Source: Sphingomonas lenta (GTDB lineage Bacteria > Pseudomonadota > Alphaproteobacteria > Sphingomonadales > Sphingomonadaceae). From it: a DNA stretch of 64,000 bases. Location: contig NZ_NSLI01000002.1 in the NCBI RefSeq assembly GCF_002288825.1, positions 558,001 to 622,000 on the forward strand. Direction: 5' to 3'. The number at the start of each line of letters is the position of its first letter. Positions within the stretch are counted from its first letter, which is position 1. Positions 24,275-31,958 of the stretch are shown one piece after another. The position numbers were made by a program, and so were the translations under genes. The notes below the pieces were generated by a model, which did no database searches, had not been told where the DNA came from, and saw only the letters and a program-made list of their open reading frames with translations.

Positions 24275-25447
24275 TCAGTCCTCGTCCCCGCCTTCGCCCT
24301 TGCCGAGTTCGGCTTTGAGCGTGAAGCTGTTGGTGGAGGCGATCCGCTCCGAGCCGGTGAGCCCGGAGGTGACGACGACCTGGCCGCCGTTGGTGCGCCC
24401 CAGTGTCACCGGGGTCGCCCGGAACCCCGTCGGGGTCCGCACGAAGACGAACGACTTGTCCTCGATCATCTGGACCGCGGCCGATGGCACGGCGACCGTG
24501 CGATCCCCGCTGGCCGGCACCAGGATCGAGACATTGACCGTCTCGCCAACGCGCCAGTTGCTGCCGTCATTGTCGAGCGTGACGATGACCGGCACCAAAC
24601 GTGTCGTCTCGTCCAGAATGGGTGAAACGAACGTGACACGCCCTTCCTGACGGCGACCCGCTGCTGTCACCTCGACGCGGGCACCGGGCTTCACCCGGCC
24701 CGCATCGCTGGGCACCAGCGAGGTCGCGACCGTGACCTTGGAGAGGTTGGCGACCCGGAAAAGCTCGGCGTCGGCGGCAACCGTCTGCCCGAGCGTGGCC
24801 GAGCGCGCGATGACCTGACCGGCAATCGGCGAGCGCACTGCGATGCGGTTGAGCGCACCGCCCCCGCTGCCGGTCGCGGACAGTTGCTGCTGCGCTAGGC
24901 GGAGCGCGATGCTGGCTTCCGTCGCGGCGGTCCGCGCCGCGACAAGATCCTGTTCCGGCGAGACGCGCTCGGCGAACAGGCGCTGCTCACGACGAAGGTT
25001 CGTTTGCGCGAGGGCGGCACGCGCGCGAGCGGCCTCCACCTCTGCCTTGAGGGAGGTTGCTTCGCGGCTCTCGATAACGGCGAGCGGATCGCCGCGACCG
25101 ACAGGCTGGCCGAGATTGCGGGTCAGCGAGACGAGCCGCCCGCCCACCGATGCCGATACCACCTGCACGCCTTGCGGATCGCCTTCGATCGTTGCCGAAA
25201 GCTCGATCGCACCAGCCTCCCCGCCGACCGTTGGCCGCGTGACCTCGATCCCGGCGTCCGCGATCTGCTGCGCAGACAGCGTGACGGCATCCTTCGGACC
25301 TTCCTTGGCCTCGCTGGCCTCGGCACCTTCGGCCGTCTCGGCTCCGGCCTTCTCGCCGGCGTCACCGCCGCTGCCGGTCCCGCCGCATCCCGCAAGGATG
25401 AGGGCCAGGGTCACGGGGGCCAACGCCCGCATGATGATCTTCGTCAT
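24275..25447 (-). CDS. czcB: CzcB-type periplasmic adaptor of the metal RND pump
   Basis: A 390-residue membrane-fusion protein with a lipoprotein signal (LILAGCGG, Cys about residue 21) and an acidic low-complexity linker. Barrel-sandwich halves flank a coiled-coil hairpin (about residues 130-215), followed by a beta-barrel domain. It links the RND pump to the outer-membrane channel. It overlaps czcC by four bases (ATGA). Confidence 0.9.
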   Translation of the reverse strand: MTKIIMRALAPVTLALILAGCGGTGSGGDAGEKAGAETAEGAEASEAKEGPKDAVTLSAQQIADAGIEVTRPTVGGEAGAIELSATIEGDPQGVQVVSASVGGRLVSLTRNLGQPVGRGDPLAVIESREATSLKAEVEAARARAALAQTNLRREQRLFAERVSPEQDLVAARTAATEASIALRLAQQQLSATGSGGGALNRIAVRSPIAGQVIARSATLGQTVAADAELFRVANLSKVTVATSLVPSDAGRVKPGARVEVTAAGRRQEGRVTFVSPILDETTRLVPVIVTLDNDGSNWRVGETVNVSILVPASGDRTVAVPSAAVQMIEDKSFVFVRTPTGFRATPVTLGRTNGGQVVVTSGLTGSERIASTNSFTLKAELGKGEGGDED

Positions 25448-26709
25448 TGGTTGTTTTCCTCAGGAGAGGGCGCGGCGGCAACGAGCCGTTCCAGGCGTGC
25501 CTTTGCGTCATGATAAATGGCGAGCGCGTCGATCGCGGCGGTGCGCGTCTCGGACAGGGTCCGCTCGGCATCGAGCAAGTCGAGCTGGCTGAACTTGCCC
25601 TCGCGGTAGCCGATCCGGGCAATGCGCGCGGCCTCAGCTGCGGAGGCCAGCACCGGACCGCTCGCATTGCGTGCGGAGGTGGCGGCATTCGCCACCTCGG
25701 CCTGGGCGTTCGCGATGTCCTGCGCTGCGTCCAGCTCGGCGGCACGCCGAAGGGCCTGCGCCTGATCGCTCTGCGCGCGCGCCTGGGCGACGGCTGCCTT
25801 GCCGTTGTTGAAGACGGGAAAGGGAATGGACACCCCGAACACCGCAGCAACGTCATTGGTCGCCTCGAGCCGCCGCGCGCTGGCGCTCAACGTCACATCG
25901 GGAACGCGCTGCGATCGGGCGAGCCGGACCTGTGCCTCGGCCGTCGTCGCGTCGGCCCGGGCGGCCGCCAGGGCGAGCGTACCACCCGGCTCGATCGGCC
26001 TTGCCGGTCCAAAGCCCTCGACACGATCATACCATGCGAGGTCCAGCGGCCCGGTTACGGACTGGCCGATCCGGCGCGCGAGATTGTCCCGCGCTACCTC
26101 GGCAAGCCGCTGCGCACGTTCCACGGCCGTCTCCGCGTTGATGCGCAGCACATCGGCACGCTGCTGTTCGAGCGGTGACGCTCGCCCCGCCTGCACGCGG
26201 ACACCGGCTGCGCGTAGCGCCTCCCGCGCGATCCCGGCCTGTTCGCGGGCTGTCACGAGGCGGCGTTCCGCCGCTGCTGCTTGGATGTAGAGCTGCGTGA
26301 CGGCGAGCCGGAGATCGGCCTCGGCCAACGCCGTTCCGATCCGCGCGCGATTGCCGATAGCATCGGCGACCGCGATCCGGGCCGACCGTTTGCCGCCTAG
26401 CTCGATCGGGAGCGCCACGCCGGCGGTCGTCTCCGCACTGCGCAGGCCACGATACTGGCCGCTTCCGGCGATGTTCTCGGTTTCGGCAACGATCGAGGGG
26501 TTGGGGCGGTAGCCGGCGACGGTCCGCGCCGCCTCAGCTGCCCGTACCCCTGCCGTTGCGGCTTCGAGGGTGGGCGCGGTTGCGCCGGCGAGCGCCAGCG
26601 CCTGCTCGAGCGTGAGCGAGGGACTGGTCGAGGCCGGCTCGGATGATTGCGCGTGCGCGATCGACGCGCACGACGTCACGGCCAATAAGGCCGCGAGAAA
26701 ACGGGACAT
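25444..26709 (-). CDS. czcC: CzcC-type outer-membrane efflux channel
   Basis: This 421-residue TolC-like protein has a signal peptide (about residues 1-20) and two OEP repeats of long alpha helices, each introduced by LTLEQAL-type and AEAARIARIGYREGKFSQLDLLDAERTL-type motifs. It forms the outer-membrane exit of the CzcCBA complex. It is the first of the three pump genes and follows the His-rich exported protein by 63 bases. Confidence 0.9.
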   Translation of the reverse strand: MSRFLAALLAVTSCASIAHAQSSEPASTSPSLTLEQALALAGATAPTLEAATAGVRAAEAARTVAGYRPNPSIVAETENIAGSGQYRGLRSAETTAGVALPIELGGKRSARIAVADAIGNRARIGTALAEADLRLAVTQLYIQAAAAERRLVTAREQAGIAREALRAAGVRVQAGRASPLEQQRADVLRINAETAVERAQRLAEVARDNLARRIGQSVTGPLDLAWYDRVEGFGPARPIEPGGTLALAAARADATTAEAQVRLARSQRVPDVTLSASARRLEATNDVAAVFGVSIPFPVFNNGKAAVAQARAQSDQAQALRRAAELDAAQDIANAQAEVANAATSARNASGPVLASAAEAARIARIGYREGKFSQLDLLDAERTLSETRTAAIDALAIYHDAKARLERLVAAAPSPEENNQ

Positions 26710-26772
26710 GGTGACGAACTCCTGACGAACCTGGATTACCGCGCGGGAAGCTTCCGGCGGATTAGGCGCTTG

Positions 26773-27108
26773 TCAGGCTTGGGGAGGTCGCAGAGCTGGG
26801 CCCGATGACATCCGTGCCATCGGATCGTCGTTCCACGCGGCAGGCGCCATGGGCAGCCCGCTCACGGAGGCGACACGACCAGTCTCGAACGGAACCCCGA
26901 TATGATGGCCATGGCAACCGCCATGATGGTGCGGATAGGCCTTATCGGCATCAGCCGGCACCTGGTCGGCGTCGCCGTCACTATGTTCGAGCGAGCTGGC
27001 AGCGGTGGTATCGACGCAGCCCACCGCCTCGGTCGCATGCGCGACCGATCCTAGCCCAAGCGACAGCATGAGCATGAGACAGAGGAACAAGGCGGAAAGC
27101 CGGTGCAT
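26773..27108 (-). CDS. His-rich exported protein of the czc-type cluster
   Basis: A 111-residue protein with a strong signal peptide (LFLCLMLMLSLGLGSVAHA) and a short mature part with HHHGGCHGHH near the middle, a likely Zn/Co/Cd-binding patch. An ATG at 27126 would add six basic residues and abut the upstream CDF stop, and is a real alternative. It lies between a CDF gene and czcC and is probably a periplasmic metal buffer or sensor. I do not recognise a named family. Confidence 0.65.
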   Translation of the reverse strand: MHRLSALFLCLMLMLSLGLGSVAHATEAVGCVDTTAASSLEHSDGDADQVPADADKAYPHHHGGCHGHHIGVPFETGRVASVSGLPMAPAAWNDDPMARMSSGPALRPPQA

Positions 27109-27127
27109 CGGCCTACGCCTTAGCATC

Positions 27128-27790
27128 TTACCGGCTGCCATGTAACGGCTGCCTGTAAGTGGAGGGGGCCGACGCGTAACCGGATCGCAATTCGGCCTGC
27201 GCCTGCCGCATGATCTGGAAGCCACCTGACAAACCGAGCATGGCCATCAAGGCGGCCACCGCAAGATCGGGCCACGCGCTATTCAGGCCGAACACACCGC
27301 CTGCCGCCAGCACCACGGCGATATTGCCGACAGCATCGTTGCGCGAGCAGATCCACACCGAGCGCATATTCGCGTCTCCGCTGCGAAAGCGGTACAACAT
27401 CACTGCGACCACGACATTCGCGATCAGCGCCGCAACGCCCACCACACCCATGACCTCGGCATGGGGCACAGCGCCGTGGAGCGCACCCCACCCCGCCGCG
27501 AGCAGGACATAGAGCCCAAGCAGGGCAAGCGTCGCTCCCTTCAGCATCGCCGCACGCGCGCGCCAGGCTATCGCCATCCCAGCGACACCCAGGCTGATCG
27601 CGTAATTGGCAGCGTCACCGAAGAAGTCGAGCGCGTCGGCCTGGAGCGCCTTCGAGCCGCCCGTGATCCCTGCGACGATCTCGATCGCGAACATGCCGCC
27701 ATTGATCGCGAGCGCGATCCACAACGCGCGCCGCCACTTGGGGTCATTGAGGGTGCCCGCCTTGTCGGATGCGCAGCTCGTGCAGGCCAT
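27128..27790 (-). CDS. CDF-family cation transporter, PbrR/CadR-controlled
   Basis: The 220-residue protein has an N-terminal CTSC motif (residues 3-6) and about six spans. Metal-site residues are in ALQADALDFFGDAANYAISL (about residues 47-66) and SRNDAVGNIAVVLAAGG. The cytoplasmic domain is very short. It is the first gene of the leftward cluster and is expressed from the divergent metal-responsive promoter shared with the MerR-type gene at 27859. Confidence 0.85.
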   Translation of the reverse strand: MACTSCASDKAGTLNDPKWRRALWIALAINGGMFAIEIVAGITGGSKALQADALDFFGDAANYAISLGVAGMAIAWRARAAMLKGATLALLGLYVLLAAGWGALHGAVPHAEVMGVVGVAALIANVVVAVMLYRFRSGDANMRSVWICSRNDAVGNIAVVLAAGGVFGLNSAWPDLAVAALMAMLGLSGGFQIMRQAQAELRSGYASAPSTYRQPLHGSR

Positions 27791-27822
27791 TTCGCCACCT
27801 CGATAGAATCGATCTGGCAGCC

Positions 27823-27853
27823 TATATGCACCCTCTAGTCGCTAGAGGGTCAA
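27823..27853 (-). promoter_or_regulatory. PbrR/CadR-type operator-promoter
   Basis: Minus strand -35 TTGACC (27853-27848), 19-base spacer, -10 CATATA (27828-27823). The spacer holds a perfect dyad, ACCCTCTAG-TCG-CTAGAGGGT (27830-27850). The long spacer and dyad are typical of Pb/Cd/Zn-responsive MerR proteins that activate by untwisting DNA. Confidence 0.8.
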
Positions 27854-27858
27854 GCGCT

Positions 27859-28260
27859 GTGTCTGAAAAACTGACGATCGGGAAGCTGGCCTCGGCGACG
27901 GGCACAAAGGTCGAGACGATCCGCTATTACGAGCAGATCGGCTTGCTGCCGACGCCAGCGCGGTCGGCCGGGAATTACCGGACCTACGAGGGCGAGCATC
28001 TGCGGCGCCTGTCCTTCATCCGTCGGGCGCGCGACCTCGGCTTCTCGATCGAACAGGTTCGGGAGCTGATGGGGCTCGCCGATCGTCGCGAACAATCCTG
28101 CATGGCCGTGGACGTGATCGCCAACCAACATCGAGATGCCATCGCGCGAAAGATCGCCGACCTGACGGCGCTTGCAAGCGAGCTGGACGCGCTGATCGAC
28201 TCCTGTAGCCGCAACACCGTGGCCGACTGCAGGATTATCGAAGCCCTGGGTCCAAGCTGA
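27859..28260 (+). CDS. MerR-family Pb/Cd/Zn-responsive regulator
   Basis: This 133-residue protein has the MerR helix-turn-helix (TGTKVETIRYYEQIGLLPTP). Three cysteines are placed as in PbrR/CadR: one in REQSC at the start of the dimer helix and two in DSCSRNTVADC in the metal loop. The GTG at 27859 gives the normal N-terminus MSEKLTIGKLA; longer frames run through the operator. It controls the divergent CDF-czc cluster and probably itself. Confidence 0.88.
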   Translation: MSEKLTIGKLASATGTKVETIRYYEQIGLLPTPARSAGNYRTYEGEHLRRLSFIRRARDLGFSIEQVRELMGLADRREQSCMAVDVIANQHRDAIARKIADLTALASELDALIDSCSRNTVADCRIIEALGPS

Positions 28261-28285
28261 TTGTCTGATCCTTGGCCTCTGGCGG

Positions 28286-28645
28286 TTACGATAACAGAAG
28301 CCTTTCTCGAAACGCTTTCTCGAAATCGATAGTTTGTGTCGCTGCGTGGGGCAGGACACGGCAAACCCCGCGATCTGACGTGCCGCATCGATCCACCTTA
28401 GCGACCCTCAATCCGGCAGGATCCTCCACGCCTCGCGCGATCCGCTCGTTTGAAAGATTGTCCACTGTATTAGTGATCAGGCGCTCAGACAGGGGCACGG
28501 GACCAATGTCCAGCAGTTCGAGAATGCCGACAAACGTGCCCGATCCGGCTACCTTCTTTTTTCCAGGAAATAACATTACTGGAATAAACAATGTGCATCC
28601 TTGCCGGGTGAACCAGGTCTTGACGGCTTCCCGGATTATCCGCAT
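28286..28645 (-). CDS. Doubtful hypothetical protein
   Basis: In the 608-base gap 28261-28868 the only plausible frame encodes 119 residues (MRIIREAVKTWFTRQGCTLF...). It is coherent in composition, but no good ribosome site precedes ATG 28645 and no motif is recognised. The upstream extension to 28789 is even less convincing. The rest of the gap shows nothing else that I can support. Confidence 0.3.
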   Translation of the reverse strand: MRIIREAVKTWFTRQGCTLFIPVMLFPGKKKVAGSGTFVGILELLDIGPVPLSERLITNTVDNLSNERIARGVEDPAGLRVAKVDRCGTSDRGVCRVLPHAATQTIDFEKAFRERLLLS

Positions 28646-28868
28646 GATCCGGCCTGTCAGCCTTTCAGGCTGGCTTGCTCCAGGTAACGCTCGGAAACAG
28701 ACAAACGCAACGCAACAAGACCGCCATACACGCTGAAGACGTCCCGATGTGCAAAGAGAACGGCCGCTAGGCCAAGCGGAGATCCGCAACGCACTGAAGG
28801 ACAGCCCGCGGGCAGGCGGTTCAAACAGATCCTACCACGGTAACTGCGACAAGATTGGAGCGCCGCTC

Positions 28869-29150
28869 ATGGCGAAGAGCATGGAAATCGTGCCGTCCGG
28901 CACGCTGCAGAAGCAGTTCGGCCATTATTCCGACGAGGCGATGATCCGCCCTGTCGGCGTCAGCCGCAACGGCCGGGTGCGCTTCATCATGGTTCCTGTG
29001 GACGAATATGAGCGCCTGCGACGCCGTGAACGGGTCGCCGGGCGCACGGAGGATCTGGATGAAGAAACCCTCGACGCGCTCCGTGCCGTCAAACCCGGGC
29101 CAGGCAGCGAAGAAGCCGAAAGGCAGTTCCAAGCTGCCGGAGCCGGGTGA
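28869..29150 (+). CDS. Antitoxin-like protein of a type II TA pair
   Basis: A 93-residue protein. The N-terminal half (SDEAMIRPVGVSRNGRVRFIMVPVDEYERLRRRERV) resembles Phd/YefM-like or related antitoxins that repress their own promoter. The acidic C-terminal half (EDLDEETLDALRAVKP) would wrap the toxin. A PemK/MazF-like toxin gene overlaps its last 92 bases in another frame. The start at 28869 follows TTGGAG. Family assignment is by context and overall look only. Confidence 0.6.
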   Translation: MAKSMEIVPSGTLQKQFGHYSDEAMIRPVGVSRNGRVRFIMVPVDEYERLRRRERVAGRTEDLDEETLDALRAVKPGPGSEEAERQFQAAGAG

Positions 29151-29544
29151 AGTCCTTAACTACAGCTATCTTTGGGAGCGTGAGTATCGCGAGGGTCGCG
29201 ACGAAGGGATCAAGGACCGACCTGTCGCCGTCGTGCTGATGACAGTCAGCCGCGATGGTCTTCCCCTCGTCCATGTCGTTCCCTTCACGACCAAGGAGCC
29301 CGGCGCCGACGACGTCGCGATCGAGATGCCGCAAGCTGTTCGCCGGCAGCTCGGGCTTTCCGGCGAGCGGTCGTGGATCGTGGTCAGCGAGTGGAACCGC
29401 TATGCCTGGCCGGGCTACGATACGCGGCCGATCCCCGGGCGCGAGCCGTCCACCAGCTACGGCTTCCTGCCGTCCAGCCTGCTCCAGCGCGTCCTCGATA
29501 CGATGGTGGCGGTCGGGATCGGTCGGCCGGTCGACCGCGACTGA
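29059..29544 (+). CDS. PemK/MazF-like toxin
   Basis: This 161-residue protein starts at an ATG with GGAGG six bases upstream, inside the antitoxin gene. After a basic, Pro/Lys-rich extension of about 30 residues comes a PemK/MazF-like SH3-barrel core: GEVLNYSYLWEREYREG, the DRPVAVVLMTV strand pair, HVVPFTTKEP and a C-terminal helix pair. MazF-fold toxins are sequence-specific mRNA or tRNA endonucleases. The pattern is distant from classical MazF, so the exact subfamily is uncertain. Confidence 0.65.
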   Translation: MKKPSTRSVPSNPGQAAKKPKGSSKLPEPGEVLNYSYLWEREYREGRDEGIKDRPVAVVLMTVSRDGLPLVHVVPFTTKEPGADDVAIEMPQAVRRQLGLSGERSWIVVSEWNRYAWPGYDTRPIPGREPSTSYGFLPSSLLQRVLDTMVAVGIGRPVDRD

Positions 29545-29634
29545 ATAGTCAGGTGGCTTGTCCCCGTACCGTCGAGATGGCCTAAGGCGATCCGTTGTAA
29601 ATGGGCGAATAGCTTGTGTTGGGGGAAGGCACAG

Positions 29635-30477
29635 ATGCGAACACGGAACATCGCTTGCATAGTTGGGCTGGCGGCCCTTGCGGCCTGCTCGGGATCACCG
29701 GAGTCGATGCTTCAGAGCGGTGATCCCAAGGTTTGTGTCTCTGATGCCATTCTGTCTCAGGCGTATGACGTCGTCCGAGAGAACGCGCAGGCGCCCCGCG
29801 ACGAGCTTCTCGCCGAGCGATATGACGAACTTAAAGCCGGGTGGCTGGCCAAGCTTTCCTTCGTTGCTGGCGACGTGACCAGTACCTCTGTGGACCGTGC
29901 AAACCAGAGCGTCGAATGCTCGGGCACACTTCATATCTCTGCTGAAGGGGTGGAGGGTAGCGAAGATGCGCCGTTCGCATACCAGGTGAAGGCGAACCTT
30001 TCGGATCCTCGCAGCCCAATCATCTCCGTCGACGTGTCAGCACTCCGCGGCCCGCTGGCTACAATGCTTGGCAAGGTTGCTCGGCCGGACATTGTAAACG
30101 CCCAGTCGAGCCGCGACGAAAGCGATGATGCCCTGACCAAGCTGGATGAGGATGAGGTGAGGAATACGCCGGGTGCGCTCGAAAAGCTGCAGGCCCGGTC
30201 CCGAGAGAACTTGGTCCAAAACAATTTCAGCGCTTCGGAGCTGGCGCTGGTGGACCGTGTCTACTCCTCCCACATGATGTGTGCTGCCTCGGACGCACGC
30301 AATCGTGATGCCCACTGCCGCAAAGAGCGGCGTCTCGAGCAAGAAGCGAAGGCGATCGACTTGTGCCGAACCGCGGGCAACGAGTGGTATCATTGCTCAC
30401 GCGAAGCCGAGCTCCAGGAACAGAGGGACGCGCTTCGCGGGACCAGAAATGATGATGTCGTCGAAGGCGCGTTCTGA
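29635..30477 (+). CDS. Unknown lipoprotein
   Basis: This 280-residue protein starts after GGGGGAAGG. It has a lipoprotein signal ending LAALAAC-SGS (Cys about residue 18). The mature protein is mostly soluble, alpha/beta, with cysteines in KVCVSDAIL and VECSGTL and paired cysteines near the C-terminus (MMCAASDARNRDAHCRKE, LCRTAGNEWYHCSRE). No family recognised. It sits between the toxin-antitoxin pair and the candidate defence operon. Confidence 0.7.
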   Translation: MRTRNIACIVGLAALAACSGSPESMLQSGDPKVCVSDAILSQAYDVVRENAQAPRDELLAERYDELKAGWLAKLSFVAGDVTSTSVDRANQSVECSGTLHISAEGVEGSEDAPFAYQVKANLSDPRSPIISVDVSALRGPLATMLGKVARPDIVNAQSSRDESDDALTKLDEDEVRNTPGALEKLQARSRENLVQNNFSASELALVDRVYSSHMMCAASDARNRDAHCRKERRLEQEAKAIDLCRTAGNEWYHCSREAELQEQRDALRGTRNDDVVEGAF

Positions 30478-30504
30478 CCCACCGCAGGAGGCGAGGTCCA
30501 GCAA

Positions 30505-31467
30505 GTGTCTATAAGATCCTACGTAACCAGACAGTTCCGCGCTTATGCCTGGGCCGTTCTCGTTGGGGAGCGAGGTAACGACACCGGGCAACCCCGGTAT
30601 ATAGGCGGCCCTACATGCGACGAAGCTATCGGCGATCTGCTTGCTCTTCTAGGTACGTGCTCCAGGCCTCTAAAAGCTTGGATCGTCTCGGATCTCGATA
30701 CGTTCGGGCACGGTGACCACGCGCTCTTGATCGAAACAACTGACGGTGCCGTTGTTGTACGCGGCGGGCTCACCTCTGGTTACAACGGCCAAGGTGCTCG
30801 AGCACTAGCGAGTTCAATTAAGCTTCTGGTCGATCGCGACTGCTACCCCGAAGATGCGGTTGTAAGGAGAGACGTCCTTTTACGCGCGAGACACTGTGCG
30901 CTCTTGGATGAGGATATCGAGCTCATTCGCAATGGTGGTGACGTACGACGGAGGCAGCACTTCACTCATTACCTCGACGCGCCTTACTTTCGTGAGAGAA
31001 GTACTTGGGAGTACGGCCGACCCGTCCTGCCCTTATCCTTGCTTCATCCTTCTCTACGCTCAACCGCGCAAGAGTTCTTTGTAAAGCCAGGCCAGGTTCT
31101 GCGTGACGTCGCTCGAGACATCGAGCATCGAGTGAAGACGCAGCTGCCCAAGGCCAGGTCAAGGGGTCAGCGCGAGGGTGCATTTTGGAACAACGCCTTT
31201 TCTGAGGACAACGCACCTCTCGTATGGCCCGACTTAGAGAAGGGCGAGGTAATCGCGCGGGTGAAGCTCTTTGAGGGAGCCTTTGGCACGATCAGGAACC
31301 CCCGTGCGCATCGACCGGATGTACCAGACGATCACGCGTTCGAAGAACTTCTACTCCTGAATATGCTATTGAGCTTTGTCGATGAGGCCGAACCACGACA
31401 GATGGACGGGACCAGCGGAACGATGGAAAACGGAGTCCCTCCCGCTTCCGAGGAACGCACTAGCTGA
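30505..31467 (+). CDS. TIGR02391-domain protein with unknown N-terminal domain
   Basis: The 320-residue protein starts at GTG 30505 downstream of CAGGAGG. Residues 180-305 match the TIGR02391/Ymh pattern: LLHPSLRSTAQEFF, then FEGAFGTIRNPRAHR followed by a helical end (LLLLNMLLSFVDEA). TIGR02391 proteins are frequent in defence islands and look HEPN-related. The first 150 residues (AYAWAVLVGERGN, WIVSDLDTFGHGDHALLIET) are unfamiliar and could be a sensor. Base composition is visibly less GC-rich than the neighbours, suggesting transfer. The stop overlaps the next start as TGATG. Confidence 0.7.
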   Translation: MSIRSYVTRQFRAYAWAVLVGERGNDTGQPRYIGGPTCDEAIGDLLALLGTCSRPLKAWIVSDLDTFGHGDHALLIETTDGAVVVRGGLTSGYNGQGARALASSIKLLVDRDCYPEDAVVRRDVLLRARHCALLDEDIELIRNGGDVRRRQHFTHYLDAPYFRERSTWEYGRPVLPLSLLHPSLRSTAQEFFVKPGQVLRDVARDIEHRVKTQLPKARSRGQREGAFWNNAFSEDNAPLVWPDLEKGEVIARVKLFEGAFGTIRNPRAHRPDVPDDHAFEELLLLNMLLSFVDEAEPRQMDGTSGTMENGVPPASEERTS

Positions 31468-31949
31468 TGCCTGACGACATCGTGCCAGCGTACCCGGGTT
31501 CGGCGGCGAGCGCCTGGCAGATCCTCAACCTCGCACACGAGTTTCGCGGTAGCTGCTTGCATCTGATGGCGCGGTCTCACGGATCGGAGCCACACCAGCT
31601 CGCTCCGGCCCGCGTTTTAGCGATCCACGCGATCGAGCTCTACCTGAACGCGCTGATGCTTGATGCTGGCGAGACACCCCAAGCAGTCCGTGGGCTGCAG
31701 CACGACCTCGGGGCGCGCGCGAAGCGAGCGGGAGAGTGCGGTCTCGTCCTGCGCCAGCGGACGGCCGATCATCTGCACCGGCTTACCAGCGGGAGGGAGT
31801 ACCTGACAGTCCGCTATGGACCAGAGCTGTCAGGGACGCTGTCGCAGCTCAACAGGTTGACGGCGACGCTTGAAGAAGTCGCGCAAAAGGTCACGCAGCT
31901 TGTTAACAGGAGGATCGAGGCACGGTTCGCAAGCCGGGTGTCAGCGTGA
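31467..31949 (+). CDS. HEPN-like all-helical protein
   Basis: This 160-residue protein has the helix AIHAIELYLNALMLDAG (about residues 53-69), LQHDLGARAKRAG and a late HLHRLTSGREYLTVRYGPE stretch. The pattern resembles HEPN/DUF-type helical proteins, where a polar-x(4-6)-His motif can give RNase activity; the exact catalytic motif is not clear here. Translationally coupled to the TIGR02391 gene upstream and only 9 bases before the nuclease-methyltransferase gene. Confidence 0.55.
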   Translation: MPDDIVPAYPGSAASAWQILNLAHEFRGSCLHLMARSHGSEPHQLAPARVLAIHAIELYLNALMLDAGETPQAVRGLQHDLGARAKRAGECGLVLRQRTADHLHRLTSGREYLTVRYGPELSGTLSQLNRLTATLEEVAQKVTQLVNRRIEARFASRVSA

Positions 31950-31958
31950 AGGGGCAGC

